Part shown: positions 53,125-63,456 of the stretch, piece after piece | Position numbering within the stretch: the first letter of the stretch is position 1 | Layout of the letters: the number at the start of each line of letters is the position of its first letter | Assembly (NCBI GenBank): GCA_030826945.1 | Contig: JAPQLC010000012.1 | Coordinates: 1 to 64,000, forward strand | Source of the DNA: Candidatus Thiobius zoothamnicola | GTDB taxonomy: Bacteria; Pseudomonadota; Gammaproteobacteria; Chromatiales; Chromatiaceae | Direction of reading: 5' to 3' | Length of the DNA stretch: 64,000 nt | Program-made: the position numbers and the translations under genes | Notes under the pieces: model-generated | What the model was told of the DNA's origin: nothing | The model's input: the letters and a program-made list of their open reading frames with translations, nothing else | Databases searched by the model: none

Positions 53125-54632
53125 TAATGCCCCCCGCTCACCGCTGGATTAACCGAGCATTCAAGCACTTCAATCGGTGCATTCGCATGACAATCCCTGA
53201 TCACCTGCAAAGTATGTAATAAGCCCTGCTCCGCCAATTGGCGATAGCGTTCATTTAAAGCTCGCGTGACGCGCTGGCAATGTTGCTGCGCGCGCTCCCG
53301 CGCACCTGGCGCCTGGCCGTGATAGTCAAACCGCACCACAATAGGCACCGGTAAACCTCTTGAGACGTTCAAACCAGTAAAAATCTTTATCCCAACATCC
53401 GTATCAGCAATCGCTTCTTCAACCGTTTGCAAATACGAGAAATACATCAGATTACGCAGCTGTATTTCCTCGAACCCGACACCAGCACCAATAAAACGTT
53501 CCGCATGACCAATATCAGGATATGCACCGCTGAAGTTACGGCGAACATAATCAATTTGAGCAATATTATTCTCAATCAGATAAGCGCAAAACTTGGCGAA
53601 TCCGGTATCAACTTCCGGCGAACAAGAGCGAATCTGATTGGCGATAAATTCTTTGCATTCAGCTGTGTCGCCAAATTGCGTCACCTGGTAGATATCCAAG
53701 GTATCGACAAACTTATCCAGATGAATACGCCCTTCCGCATCCGGTACATGCACTCGCATGGAATCCGTATCCGTATCAATGCCAATCAATAACAAATCAA
53801 TCGAAGCGCCACAGCAAAAGCTGTTTTCAATCGCGGTTTTGAAACTCTCCAGGCGCTCCAAACCACCCGCAGCCGCAGCCACATCATCTGAACCGTGGGC
53901 TGCGCATCCCTCATGCTCCGGGTTTACCGAACTACGATGATAAGCAACCACTTTCAAATAGCGGGTTGGTTGATCAGCGCTGTTGGGCTTACCCTCACGA
54001 AAGCGCAACATCTCCGTCTCAACCCACTTTTCAATACTGTTATCAATATCGAACATGGCACCCGCATAAGACTTACGACGCACTTTACGGTGCGGCAGCC
54101 GTAATACATAGCGAATCACATGCGCCAGACGCCCATCCGCACAGGGCGAAATATCCAGCGTATGAAAACCGCATGACTGAATGAATGCATCAAACTGATC
54201 TTCATCAGCATGCGACAACGGCGCTTGCGTATAAAACTCATCGCTAAAGCGACGATACGTTTCAAACACGCTCCAGGCGAATAAACGGCGCATATCCAGT
54301 TGATCCACCCAAGCGTTGGCTAAGATCTGCCCAGGCAGTTCAAAACCCAATTCTTGTTGCGCAATATGTTGCGCTTGCGTTTCAAAATCCTTCTCATGTT
54401 GCAATGCTGAAATCTTTTTCAACACGGGGACAATGCCGTCAAATGCGGCTTTTACACGACTTTCATAACGATGAAGACGCTCATTTTCACGCGTGTTACT
54501 CAGCGGGTGGCCACTGGTCGCGTTACTAGCGCCAGCGCTCTGACCGCCCGCCCCACAGGCACCTGGACGACGACATGGTGCCGTGCGGGTGCGTTGAGGC
54601 CGCGTGAGTTGAATAGGGCTACGACGAGGCAT
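53124..54632 (-). CDS. csoSCA: Carboxysomal beta-type carbonic anhydrase CsoSCA
   Basis: The product is 502 residues. The Arg/Pro/Ser-rich N-terminus (1-50) fits the RuBisCO-binding peptide of CsoSCA. The catalytic domain contains Cys and Asp-Arg (FIQSCGFHTLDISPCADGR) and zinc ligands in VAYHRSSVNPEHEGCAAHG. A C-terminal domain related to the catalytic one lacks the ligands. It converts bicarbonate to CO2 inside the shell. It lies 21 bases after csoS2. Confidence 0.95.
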   Translation of the reverse strand: MPRRSPIQLTRPQRTRTAPCRRPGACGAGGQSAGASNATSGHPLSNTRENERLHRYESRVKAAFDGIVPVLKKISALQHEKDFETQAQHIAQQELGFELPGQILANAWVDQLDMRRLFAWSVFETYRRFSDEFYTQAPLSHADEDQFDAFIQSCGFHTLDISPCADGRLAHVIRYVLRLPHRKVRRKSYAGAMFDIDNSIEKWVETEMLRFREGKPNSADQPTRYLKVVAYHRSSVNPEHEGCAAHGSDDVAAAAGGLERLESFKTAIENSFCCGASIDLLLIGIDTDTDSMRVHVPDAEGRIHLDKFVDTLDIYQVTQFGDTAECKEFIANQIRSCSPEVDTGFAKFCAYLIENNIAQIDYVRRNFSGAYPDIGHAERFIGAGVGFEEIQLRNLMYFSYLQTVEEAIADTDVGIKIFTGLNVSRGLPVPIVVRFDYHGQAPGARERAQQHCQRVTRALNERYRQLAEQGLLHTLQVIRDCHANAPIEVLECSVNPAVSGGH

Positions 54633-54653
54633 CTTAGCTTCTCAATCCCGCCA

Positions 54654-57002
54654 TCAACCGCGTGCGCCGCCGGAATACGTAATCAATGAACCATTTTCGT
54701 AGTTGCCACTACTGCCCGTCACCCGGCTGATCGGCTGAGGCGCTTCATTTTTCACATCGCTAATACGCTTATTCACCACTGCATTCATTGGGCCGCGCAT
54801 GGATGGATTACGCACCAACGCCGAAGAGCCTTCTGTGCCAGTGACCCGCTCGCCACGCGCCCAATCATCGCCAGTGATGCGCTGTCCAGCATCCTGACCT
54901 TCGCCTGTAACGCGCGATCTGACCCGACCAGCAATCTCTTGTGGCTCTTCAGCCTCTTCATTCACAGAAGAAGAATTCACCAATCCGCCACCAAAGCGCG
55001 CATTTTCCGTACCGGTCACTTTACCGCCCGCCATGCCGAATGGCCCGGTAATATTGTTGCCGACTTCGTAACGTGAACCAGTCACCCCTGTGTTTTCATC
55101 CGCTGCCGCAGCGTGGGATGGAGGAGTCACACTGAACTCACCCCAACCAGTCGTATCACCTACGGCTTGTGGAAAATCCGAATTGCCTGGCTCTGCCGGG
55201 GTTGCCGGACAAACCTGCGCGGCCTGATCTGCGCCGACGTAAGGCGTACCAGTCACCTCTTCACAAGCACCCTTTTCATCACCTGTCATGACGCCGCCAA
55301 TAGCCGGTTGTTGACCCGTCATATTCATGCCTGAAGCACGAACGCTGGGCGTCATGCGAGCCGCCGCATTTTGCGTGGCTGGCGCTGCGCAATGCTGGGC
55401 ATAATTCTCCATGCCAAAATAAGGCGTGCCCGTAATCGCTTTGCAAGTACCCGGCTCATTGCCAGTTACACGCTGCGAACGACCTTCCATCGTGCCACTC
55501 ACCGCCATGCCGCCAAAAGTGGCTGATACACCGACTTTCGCATCACCCGGTTTCATTTCAGCACCACAAAACTGTTTAAACTGCTCCTGACCAATATAGT
55601 CATCGCCCGTGATGCTGCGGCAAGCGCCATACTCATCACCTGTGGTCTTTTCTGAACGACCTACCGCCGTACCAGTGACAGAACCGCCACGCAAAGTCTC
55701 GGTATGGCGCACTTTCGCTGGCGCAGGCAAAGGCTCTTGGGTTGGCTTGACATATTGGGCGCCAGTCAATTCGCGCTGAGCACCCGCTTCACCGCCCGTC
55801 ACCTTTGGTGAATTACCCACATTATCGCCAGTGACTGACATACCCTTACGGGTTTCAGCCGTGGTGATGCGCTGCACCGCCGGTTGGCTGGGCTGATTGC
55901 AGAAAGCTTCTGATTGACCCGCCGCCACATATTCAGTGCCCGTAATATTCTTACAAGTGCCTGGCTCATCACCCGTCACTTTGGCGCTGCGGCCCACTTC
56001 ATTACCCGTGACCGTCTGGCCGCTGGCAGTCGCCGTTACGCCACCGCGCATAGGTTGCTTTTGCGGTTCCGCCTGACAAAACTCACGGAACACATCAGCG
56101 CCCATATATTCTGTGCCAGTAATATCACGGCAAGTACTGGCTTCATTACCCGTCACATCTTTATCACGATTCACCATAGTGCCGGTCACCGTTTGACCTC
56201 GCACGGTTTCACTCGCACCCACTTTCCAGGGTTGATCCGTCGCCCCGCCAACTTCAGGTTGAGGGCGTACGCGACCTGTCGGACGGGTTTTCTTTTGTCC
56301 AGCACCGCCGCGTTGGTTACGCGCTTCACGCACCGCCTGAGCCAGTTCACGACTGGATAAGCCAGGATTCGCCGCGCGTGCGGTCTGCGCCTGCGACATG
56401 CCAGCTGCACTCAAACCCGCTTTGCCACGCGTTGATTGTGCCTTGCGACGTGCCAATGCCGCCGCCTTGCCAGGATTATTGGCGATTACTGACTTGGCGG
56501 TCTTTTTCGCCTTACGCGAACGGTCAACCACTTTTGCTTTCAACATGCCAGTAGTCGCTTCCGGCTTACCTTTGCCACCACATCCGCAGCGGCAATCACC
56601 AGTCGGTTTTTCCGCCTCAGCACGATTCTCTTCGGCTTTCACCATGGCTAACTTACTGCGAGACAAGGCGCGATTATCGCGCATCCGGTCAGCAGAAGCC
56701 GATGCGGTCTTACCTTTGGAAGACAACATTTTACGACGCGCCAAGGCGGCGGACCGACCCACATTCACCACTGGCGCAGTCGCCATGGAACGCGGACGAC
56801 GCGCAGCGACCGGAGCAGTTGGTGCAGATCCGGCAACAGAAGAAGGTTTAGCCTCAGCAACAGATTCCACTGTTGCTTTACGCTCAGGTGCCGCGCGCAC
56901 TCGACCACCCTGTCCTGATACAGCAGCTTTACCACTGCTCGACATCGCCTTACGGCGCGCCAATGCGGCAGCCCGACCACTATTTTGATTCGCTGTTGCC
57001 AT
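54654..57002 (-). CDS. csoS2: CsoS2, alpha-carboxysome assembly scaffold
   Basis: The product is 782 residues from ATG 57002 with GGAGATT upstream. It is intrinsically disordered. The N-terminal region has RuBisCO-binding repeats (GRAAALARRKAMSSSGKAA, GRSAALARRKMLSS, GKAAALARRKAQST, then SRELAQAVREARNQRG). The middle has six VTG-repeat blocks ending in CRDITGTEYMG-like motifs; the third (VTGGEAGAQRELTG) lacks the paired cysteines. The C-terminal region ends with the conserved peptide NGSLITYSGGARG that anchors to the shell. In relatives a frameshift makes a short form; I did not find a clear slippery site. Confidence 0.95.
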   Translation of the reverse strand: MATANQNSGRAAALARRKAMSSSGKAAVSGQGGRVRAAPERKATVESVAEAKPSSVAGSAPTAPVAARRPRSMATAPVVNVGRSAALARRKMLSSKGKTASASADRMRDNRALSRSKLAMVKAEENRAEAEKPTGDCRCGCGGKGKPEATTGMLKAKVVDRSRKAKKTAKSVIANNPGKAAALARRKAQSTRGKAGLSAAGMSQAQTARAANPGLSSRELAQAVREARNQRGGAGQKKTRPTGRVRPQPEVGGATDQPWKVGASETVRGQTVTGTMVNRDKDVTGNEASTCRDITGTEYMGADVFREFCQAEPQKQPMRGGVTATASGQTVTGNEVGRSAKVTGDEPGTCKNITGTEYVAAGQSEAFCNQPSQPAVQRITTAETRKGMSVTGDNVGNSPKVTGGEAGAQRELTGAQYVKPTQEPLPAPAKVRHTETLRGGSVTGTAVGRSEKTTGDEYGACRSITGDDYIGQEQFKQFCGAEMKPGDAKVGVSATFGGMAVSGTMEGRSQRVTGNEPGTCKAITGTPYFGMENYAQHCAAPATQNAAARMTPSVRASGMNMTGQQPAIGGVMTGDEKGACEEVTGTPYVGADQAAQVCPATPAEPGNSDFPQAVGDTTGWGEFSVTPPSHAAAADENTGVTGSRYEVGNNITGPFGMAGGKVTGTENARFGGGLVNSSSVNEEAEEPQEIAGRVRSRVTGEGQDAGQRITGDDWARGERVTGTEGSSALVRNPSMRGPMNAVVNKRISDVKNEAPQPISRVTGSSGNYENGSLITYSGGARG

Positions 57003-57245
57003 TGTCAATCTCCGATTCTTCTACACAATCTCCCGGCCTGCAAAACTCTGGATATCTTCACACCCTGAAATCTCGCAAAGGCATCGGGTCCAGCGGAAAT
57101 GTTGCTCCCGTCTCGCCTCAAAACAACGATTGACGCCAGTCGCTTCCCGGCCAAACCGCATCAGCCACGCCAGGATAGCGTGTTCAGCTAATCAACCTGA
57201 CCAGGTATCCAAACCTCAAGCGATCAGCATCAATCGATTTACGCC

Positions 57246-57584
57246 TTAAGCACGGCCTTCGTAAACCACGAAGCAAAGGCCCTGGCTTTGGGTGTAATTG
57301 TCATAACCGATCAAACGCACATGGTGATCAGGATAAGCGCGGCGGCAAGCTTCTAACTCTTCCACCACGGCGTTAAGATCAGCCTGTCCGAAGAAGGGCA
57401 ATTTCCACATGGTCCAGTAAGTGCTGGTCGAATTGCCTGGATGCTCATGTTCAATCGCAGGCGTCCAACCCTGCGCAATCAAGTAAGCAATTTGGTCATA
57501 AACTTCGTCTTGAGTCAGCTTGGGCAGGAAACCGAAAGTTTCAAGTGTGTTAGCTGTTTGGTAATCACCCATAGTAGATTGCAT
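57246..57584 (-). CDS. cbbS: RuBisCO small subunit (form IA)
   Basis: The product is 112 residues from ATG 57584 with AGAGGAC upstream. It has [20 protein letters not shown] and the carboxysomal IA insert pattern [19 protein letters not shown]. It caps the CbbL octamer in the L8S8 enzyme. It is separated from cbbL by 191 bases and from csoS2 by 243 bases without genes. Confidence 0.96.
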   Translation of the reverse strand: MQSTMGDYQTANTLETFGFLPKLTQDEVYDQIAYLIAQGWTPAIEHEHPGNSTSTYWTMWKLPFFGQADLNAVVEELEACRRAYPDHHVRLIGYDNYTQSQGLCFVVYEGRA

Positions 57585-57775
57585 TTGTCTGTCCTCTATA
57601 AATTGGTCGATAACTTCGCCTGGAAATCTTTCCGTTCCCATCTGGCAGCGAAAAAACGCTTATTCATCATGCGCCGATCAGCGGATGCCTGCTTTACACG
57701 TATTTTCGCTTTGCCCGGGAAACATCAATCTTTACCACGCAATAGCGCTTAATGATCAACGTTCGCTAACGCGGA

Positions 57776-59188
57776 TTACTTAACGTCCAGCTTGTCAACA
57801 GTATCGAATTCAAACTTGATCTCTTTCCAAGTTTCCATCGCAATAGCCAGTTCAGGGCTGTGCTTAGCCGCTTCAGTCAGGATATCGCGCGCTTCTTTTT
57901 CAATTTCACGACCTTCATTACGGGCTTTAACAGAAGCTTCCAAAGCAACCCGGTTAGCCGCCGCGCCTGCCGCGTTGCCCCATGGGTGACCTTGTGTGCC
58001 GCCGCCGAACTGCAACATGGAATCATCACCGAAGATAGTCACCAACGCCGGCATGTGCCATACGTGGATACCACCGGAAGCAACTGCAAATACACCCGGC
58101 ATTGAACCCCAGTCCTGGTCGAAGAATACGCCGCGTGAGCGATCTTCAGGCACGAAAGACTCACGCAACTGGTCAACAAAGCCCAGCGTGGATTGACGGT
58201 CGCCTTCCAATTTACCCACAACCGTCCCTGTGTGCAGGTGATCGCCGCCAGACAGACGCAAACACTTGGCCAGGACACGGAAGTGGATGCCATGCTTCGG
58301 ATGACGGTCAATAACCGCGTGCATCGCACGGTGGATGTGCAGCAACATGCCATTGTCACGACACCAGTTGGCCAGACCCGTGTTGGCAGTGAAACCACCA
58401 GTGATGAAGTCGTGCATCAGGATAGGTGAGCCAACTTCTTTGGCGAACTCAGCACGCTTATACATTTCTTCAGGCGTAGCCGCAGTCACGTTCAAATAGT
58501 GGCCTTTTTTCTCGCCAGTTTCCTGCTCCGCTTTCTGAATAGCTTCACCGACAAACTCAAAACGATCTCTCCAGCGCATGAATGGCTGTGAGTTAACGTT
58601 CTCGTCGTCTTTGGTCATATCCAAACCGCCGCGCAAACATTCGTATACGGCACGGCCATAGTTCTTCGCAGACAGGCCCAACTTAGGCTTGATCGTAGCG
58701 CCCAGCATAGGACGGCCATATTTGTTCAGGCGATCACGTTCAACCTGGATACCAGCGGGCGGGCCACCACAAGTTTTGATGTAGGCGATAGGGAAGCGGA
58801 TGTCTTCCAGACGCAAATGACGCAACGCTTTAAAGCCAAATACGTTACCGACCAAAGAGGTCAATACGTTGACCACGGAACCCTCTTCAAACAGATCGAT
58901 CGGATAAGCAATAAATGCATAGAAAGATTCATTATCGCCTGGCACGTCTTCAATGCGGTAAGCGCGGCCCTTGTAGTATTCCATGTCGGTCAGCAACTCT
59001 GACCATACCGTAGACCAAGTACCAGTGGATGATTCAGCGGCGACAGCCGCGGCAACCTCTTCACGAGGAACACCGGTCTGGCCAGTACATTTGAAACACG
59101 CCAACAAGTCTGTGTCCAGAGGAACATACTCAGGCGTCCAGTACATATCACGATATTCTTTTACGCCCGCATCATATTTTTTAGCCAT
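57776..59188 (-). CDS. cbbL: RuBisCO large subunit (form IA)
   Basis: The product is 470 residues from ATG 59188, with AGGAGTTGATC. Active-site segments are all present: [34 protein letters not shown] (carbamate Lys), [17 protein letters not shown] (loop 6 Lys). It fixes CO2 on RuBP. It is the first gene of the carboxysome operon; no cbbR, cbbQ or cbbO is found in the window. Confidence 0.98.
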   Translation of the reverse strand: MAKKYDAGVKEYRDMYWTPEYVPLDTDLLACFKCTGQTGVPREEVAAAVAAESSTGTWSTVWSELLTDMEYYKGRAYRIEDVPGDNESFYAFIAYPIDLFEEGSVVNVLTSLVGNVFGFKALRHLRLEDIRFPIAYIKTCGGPPAGIQVERDRLNKYGRPMLGATIKPKLGLSAKNYGRAVYECLRGGLDMTKDDENVNSQPFMRWRDRFEFVGEAIQKAEQETGEKKGHYLNVTAATPEEMYKRAEFAKEVGSPILMHDFITGGFTANTGLANWCRDNGMLLHIHRAMHAVIDRHPKHGIHFRVLAKCLRLSGGDHLHTGTVVGKLEGDRQSTLGFVDQLRESFVPEDRSRGVFFDQDWGSMPGVFAVASGGIHVWHMPALVTIFGDDSMLQFGGGTQGHPWGNAAGAAANRVALEASVKARNEGREIEKEARDILTEAAKHSPELAIAMETWKEIKFEFDTVDKLDVK

Positions 59189-59640
59189 GATCAACTCCTG
59201 ATTCGGTTGCTGTTTAGCGATTGCGTGAGGGTCACGTTATCTCTGGGCGCGAAGCTTATAGAAATCAGGCTTTTTGGCACAAATAAATACTTCTCGCCTG
59301 ATTGATTGATCAAGGTCTATGAGTAAGTTCAGAAGGCGGGAATCAAGAGAGAGAAAGCCACACAAAGTGGTGAATATCATGGTAATAGCGGACAAGCCTC
59401 AAACGCTAGACTGGCCTCATCCACCACAGCCTCAACACAAACGAAAGAGGCCTAATTCAAGAGCAACGGCCTGCTTATTTCTGCACTGCACAAACATAAA
59501 CGCTGGTGAACAATCCGGCAAGTTCGTCAGCATCATCCACGACATCTTTCAAAGCGGAAACAAACGGATCCTTTGTGTAGCCCCAAAACTGAATTGGTGC
59601 GAAATTATTAGCCCACTGCCCTCAAGCTTTGAGGTAAAGA
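59189..59640 (-). promoter_or_regulatory. cbbL upstream region
   Basis: These 452 bases contain no credible gene. On the minus strand, TTGATC and TATTTA 18 bases apart (about 59277-59314) could be a promoter. ATTGATTGATCAAG at 59301-59314 matches, with one change, a site upstream of dsrA. Confidence 0.4.
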
Positions 59641-60156
59641 TCACATATCGTCGTAGTGGAAGAAACTGGCCCTGAGGCGGGGGATCTCGGCCCCCTCTTT
59701 CGGAAACCTCACTGGAGCACCGCTCAGGTACTGTGGAAACGGCGTTTCAAGTAGTTTGACACGCCCAAACCGGGTCAATGCAGTTTCAGATCCAAAACGA
59801 TAATACGCCAGCAATTCTCTCTGGGGCCAAGACATCCAAACCCAGATTTCGTCATTGAAATCGGGCGAGAGCAGATCAAGCTGGAATGAGGATACGCCAC
59901 GATATGTCGAACCGATGAGTGGGATGTATCGTGAGCTACCATCGCTTCCGGGAACAGCCACCGCGAGCAACGCCGAATCCGATTGATACGCAATCTTTAC
60001 CAAAACCGAATAGTTACCTACCTGAACGGAACCGAGCGTCTCCTGTTCATGCTCAGCAATGACGACTTGCGCTTCAACGCGCAGATCTGGCCATAAAATG
60101 ATAAGCGCGCCAAGCATAATAAAGGTGCCAAATCTTTCAATTACGCTTGCTCGCAT
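59641..60156 (-). CDS. Hypothetical protein with N-terminal membrane anchor/signal
   Basis: The product is 171 residues from ATG 60156. Residues 8-25 are hydrophobic (FGTFIMLGALIILWP), a signal peptide or anchor, followed by a beta-rich domain with aromatic residues (WVWMSWPQRELLAYYRFG). Its start overlaps the stop of the preceding small ORF (TAATG), which supports translation of both. I do not recognise the family; an immunity-like or envelope protein is possible. Confidence 0.5.
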   Translation of the reverse strand: MRASVIERFGTFIMLGALIILWPDLRVEAQVVIAEHEQETLGSVQVGNYSVLVKIAYQSDSALLAVAVPGSDGSSRYIPLIGSTYRGVSSFQLDLLSPDFNDEIWVWMSWPQRELLAYYRFGSETALTRFGRVKLLETPFPQYLSGAPVRFPKEGAEIPRLRASFFHYDDM

Positions 60157-60326
60157 TACCATCCACCTGGCCCAGCGACTCGTGAAACGACACGCATCGT
60201 CCCGGAACTCCAGTTAACCGATTCTTTCCAATTCCACCACATATACTGAGACTTCATCCCGCTCGCGCTAAACGCCGGATGACTCGCGAATCTCCCGAAG
60301 GATCGTTTGCTCATATTATTGTACAT
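60156..60326 (-). CDS. Small tryptophan-rich ORF
   Basis: The product is 56 residues from ATG 60326 (MYNNMSKRSFGRF) with tryptophans clustered in YMWWNWKESVNWSSG and at the C-terminus. The frame stays open upstream to the rhodanese stop, so the start is uncertain. Its stop overlaps the next gene start. It could be a real small gene or the tail of a broken larger one, such as a toxin C-terminus. Confidence 0.3.
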   Translation of the reverse strand: MYNNMSKRSFGRFASHPAFSASGMKSQYMWWNWKESVNWSSGTMRVVSRVAGPGGW

Positions 60327-60428
60327 CCAGAAGCTCAATGAGCCGATTGAGCAAGTATCAAGATCACGGGTCTGGATTTCAGGTAAAGGGGGTAAAACCT
60401 CCGCATGACGCGCCTTGTTATGTACGCC

Positions 60429-60875
60429 TCAGTGACTCCAATCATCCAAATCCACTGTGGGAAGTCCTTTTGCTTTCCAAGCCTTGGCACCGCCTCGCAA
60501 ATGACGTACTTGGGTATAACCCATCTCTTTCAACGTATTCACTGCAAATGCGCTGCGAATGCCCTTACCACAATAAACCACGATATCCGCATCACGATCA
60601 GGCACTTTACTATAGGTCTTGATTTCCAAATAACCTCGTGGAATATGCACATCACCCGCAGTGATCAAGCCCGCGATTGGACGCTCGCTTTTTTGACGGA
60701 TATCAAGCAACGTAATCTTTTCACCTTTTTGCAAAGCCATATGCAAATCACCCGGACTGATATGCTCAGCTTTCTCCATCTCCGCCTTGATTAAGGCTTT
60801 CGCTTCGGGTGTTGGTCCTGCTTGCGCGGCAGCCACCACCAAACTCAACGCGATAAATACCAATAACTTCTTCAT
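60429..60875 (-). CDS. Periplasmic rhodanese-like sulfurtransferase
   Basis: The product is 148 residues. A signal peptide (LLVFIALSLVVAAAQA) precedes a single rhodanese domain with the active Cys in YCGKGIRS, and LDIRQKSE plus LRGGAKAWKAKGLP at the ends. It could transfer sulfane sulfur in the periplasm, which suits a sulfur oxidiser. It is not next to the dsr genes. Confidence 0.85.
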   Translation of the reverse strand: MKKLLVFIALSLVVAAAQAGPTPEAKALIKAEMEKAEHISPGDLHMALQKGEKITLLDIRQKSERPIAGLITAGDVHIPRGYLEIKTYSKVPDRDADIVVYCGKGIRSAFAVNTLKEMGYTQVRHLRGGAKAWKAKGLPTVDLDDWSH

Positions 60876-61173
60876 TGCGAATCTCCACTAAAAAGTTTGA
60901 ATCAATCAGCACGCATTTCGTATCTTTGCGCAGCAAAATCGTCTGGAGCCTCAATAGGCAGCCAAAACCTGAGACTCCCCAAAAATCCTAATGTTGCATC
61001 TGCTGAAAAATAAATGATTGTTCATTCCGGAACCGGAACATTTGAATCCATTACCGCCTCGGCAGAACTTAAAGCAAAATTATTGCCTCTGCTTTACCAC
61101 TTTATGGCGAATCCGTTTCACAGGAAGGTCTCGTTAATCGCCTGCAATGTTGCAAGACCGGATGCTTGATGCA
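60876..61173. other. Intergenic region between fnr-type gene and rhodanese
   Basis: In these 298 bases nothing gene-like is seen. TTGATGCATCA near 61162 is a short palindrome but is not the FNR-box spacing. Confidence 0.45.
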
Positions 61174-61932
61174 TCACAATCCGACATTCGACGCCATCTG
61201 CGCATGGCATTCCGACCGTCCCTGCAACAGGGCTTGCAAGCGCGACAAGTTCTGGATCTGTATATGTTTACGCTCAACCTGCAAGATGCCTTCATCCTGC
61301 AAGCGTCTGAATAAGCGGCTCACCGTCTCTAAAGCCAGACCGAGATAGCTCCCCATCTCCTGGCGCGACATACTGAGAAAAAAATCCGTGGCTGAGAAAC
61401 CACGCCGCTTGAAACGCTCCGATAAACTCAGCAAAAAAGACGCTAAACGCTCTTCCGCCGAACCACTATTCAGCAAGGAAACCAAACGCGCCTCTTCATT
61501 AATCTCATGGCTTAACAAGCGCAGCATCTGATGGCGCAAACCCGATATATCAGCGGATAACTCTTCCAAGCGATGAAAGGGCAACTCACATACCGCCGTG
61601 GTTTCCAATGCCTTGGCGAAACAGCCATACTGTTCATGCTCAATCGCCTCCAGACCGAGAATTTCGCCCGGTAAATGAAAGCCCACAACCCGTTCAGCCT
61701 CCCCACCGCTTTGCGTATAGACTTTGACCGAACCCGTTTTAATCACATACAAGTTAACCAGTTGCTCACCAGGTGCATACAATAATTGCCTACGTTGCAA
61801 TGGGCGATTACGCTGAACCAAGCCATCCAGACGTTCAATATCATCAGGCTCTAAACCATAAGGCAAACACAAGGCTGTCAAGCTGCAATCACTACAGGCG
61901 GTTTTAATCCCTTTGATCGATATCACTTTCAT
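61174..61932 (-). CDS. FNR-family oxygen-responsive transcription regulator
   Basis: The product is 252 residues from ATG 61932; a TTG at 61959 adds nine residues and has an AGGA-like site. N-terminal cysteines (ACSDCSLTALC) and a further Cys (EQYGCFAKAL) match the four ligands of the FNR [4Fe-4S] cluster. A cNMP-type sensor domain and a winged helix (EMGSYLGLALETVSRLF) follow. It activates or represses genes at low oxygen. It is a candidate regulator of dsr or carboxysome genes, but no FNR box was found before them. Confidence 0.9.
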   Translation of the reverse strand: MKVISIKGIKTACSDCSLTALCLPYGLEPDDIERLDGLVQRNRPLQRRQLLYAPGEQLVNLYVIKTGSVKVYTQSGGEAERVVGFHLPGEILGLEAIEHEQYGCFAKALETTAVCELPFHRLEELSADISGLRHQMLRLLSHEINEEARLVSLLNSGSAEERLASFLLSLSERFKRRGFSATDFFLSMSRQEMGSYLGLALETVSRLFRRLQDEGILQVERKHIQIQNLSRLQALLQGRSECHAQMASNVGL

Positions 61933-62056
61933 ACGCAGGCACCAATCTTTACTGACCAATCCATCCTATTCATTGCAATGATTTTAGCCAAAACAGCTAA
62001 ACCGCAAAATACAATAACGCCATTAAAAAATCAGGATATTACCGGGTTCGATAAAC

Positions 62057-63397
62057 CTACGCTGTCCCAGCTCCCTGCTTAGCCTGCTTGTCCCATTCAC
62101 GCAACCGCTCCAGCTTTTCCTGAATGCGGATTTCCAAGCCCCTGTCAACCGGATGATAAAACCGTCGGTCAGCCAATTCATCCGGCAAATATTGTTCGCC
62201 CGCTGCATAAGCACCAGGCTCATCATGCGCATACCGATATCCCTTGCCATAATCCAAGGTTTTCATTAACCGGGTGGACGCATTACGCAAATGTAATGGC
62301 ACTTCAAGCGAACCGGATTCACGCGCCGCCTGCATGGCTTGTTTAAACGCGGTATACACCGCATTGCTTTTAGCGGCGCAAGCCAGATAAACCACCGCCT
62401 GGGCAATCGCAAGCTCACCTTCCGGACTGCCCAGACGGGTTTGCGCATCCCAGGCATTGAGCGCGATATCCATCGCACGCGGATCCGCATTGCCGATATC
62501 CTCAGAGGCTATGCGCACAACCCGGCGCGCGATATACAGCGGGTCGCAACCGCCATCCAACATGCGACACAACCAATACAAAGCCGCATCCGGCGAAGAA
62601 CCGCGCACCGACTTATGCAACGCTGAGATTTGATCGTAAAAAACATCACCTTGTTTATCAAACCGGCGGACCGGCCCACTCACGACCGCCTGCGCCACGG
62701 CATCTGACAACTGCCCACCCTCAGCCAGATCACCAGCCATCTCCAGCAGATTTAAGGCGCGCCGCGCATCACCATCCGCTGCTTCAGCGAATCCGTTAAG
62801 TTGCTGGTCAGAGACTTGCAGGCCCAATTCGCCCAGACCGCGCATCCGGTCAGCCAAAGCCGACTGCAACAGTTCCCGAACAGCCTCTGTTGACAAGGCC
62901 CGCAATACATACACGCGCACCCGCGACAATAACGCATTATTCAATTCAAAAGAGGGGTTCTCAGTCGTGGCTCCGACAAAAATCAGCGTGCCATCTTCCA
63001 CATAAGGCAAAAACGCATCCTGTTGTGCCTTATTAAACCGATGAACTTCATCAACAAACAACACCAAACCCTGTCCATGTCGTTTTCGTTGCTGTTGCGC
63101 CTGTTTAATGGCCGCGCGAATATCCTGCACGCCCGACATCACCGCCGACAACGCCAGAAAAACATCACCCGCCTGCTTCGCCAACAAACGCGCTAAAGTC
63201 GTCTTGCCAGAACCAGGTGGTCCCCAAAAAACCATCGAATGCAGATGACCGGATAGAATCGCCTGACGCAGCGGTTTCCCCTCACCCAGAATGTGCGCCT
63301 GCCCCTTATATTGATCCAGATTTTCAGGACGCATACGGTCAGCCAATGGCTGCGATCTCTCAGAAACAAGAGAATCATCAAATAGATCAGACATCAC
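62057..63397 (-). CDS. rarA: Replication-associated recombination protein A
   Basis: The product is 446 residues, AAA+ clamp-loader-like ATPase. It has Walker [15 protein letters not shown] near 60, Walker [10 protein letters not shown] near 117, sensor 1 [11 protein letters not shown], and the MgsA C-terminal tetramerisation region (YKYP-like [14 protein letters not shown]). It acts at stalled replication forks. It is transcribed alone, downstream of the LUD gene by 59 bases. Confidence 0.95.
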   Translation of the reverse strand: MMSDLFDDSLVSERSQPLADRMRPENLDQYKGQAHILGEGKPLRQAILSGHLHSMVFWGPPGSGKTTLARLLAKQAGDVFLALSAVMSGVQDIRAAIKQAQQQRKRHGQGLVLFVDEVHRFNKAQQDAFLPYVEDGTLIFVGATTENPSFELNNALLSRVRVYVLRALSTEAVRELLQSALADRMRGLGELGLQVSDQQLNGFAEAADGDARRALNLLEMAGDLAEGGQLSDAVAQAVVSGPVRRFDKQGDVFYDQISALHKSVRGSSPDAALYWLCRMLDGGCDPLYIARRVVRIASEDIGNADPRAMDIALNAWDAQTRLGSPEGELAIAQAVVYLACAAKSNAVYTAFKQAMQAARESGSLEVPLHLRNASTRLMKTLDYGKGYRYAHDEPGAYAAGEQYLPDELADRRFYHPVDRGLEIRIQEKLERLREWDKQAKQGAGTA

Positions 63398-63456
63398 AAA
63401 CCCTGGTTATCTCCAAAATACGAGTCGCCTGATGACAAGACATACGGATGAATGCG

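Noticed and set aside
57003..57245. Gene between cbbS and csoS2
   Set aside because: No ORF with a start site is seen in this 243-base gap; it is probably a leader or mRNA-processing region.
59319..59675. Plus-strand ORF of 118 codons upstream of cbbL
   Set aside because: There is no ribosome site or recognisable domain, and it has a basic, random-like composition; more likely promoter region.
60400..60430. attC-like left core (ACATAACAAGGCGCG on the minus strand)
   Set aside because: There is no matching right half or hairpin within 150 bases; the similarity is limited to one core.
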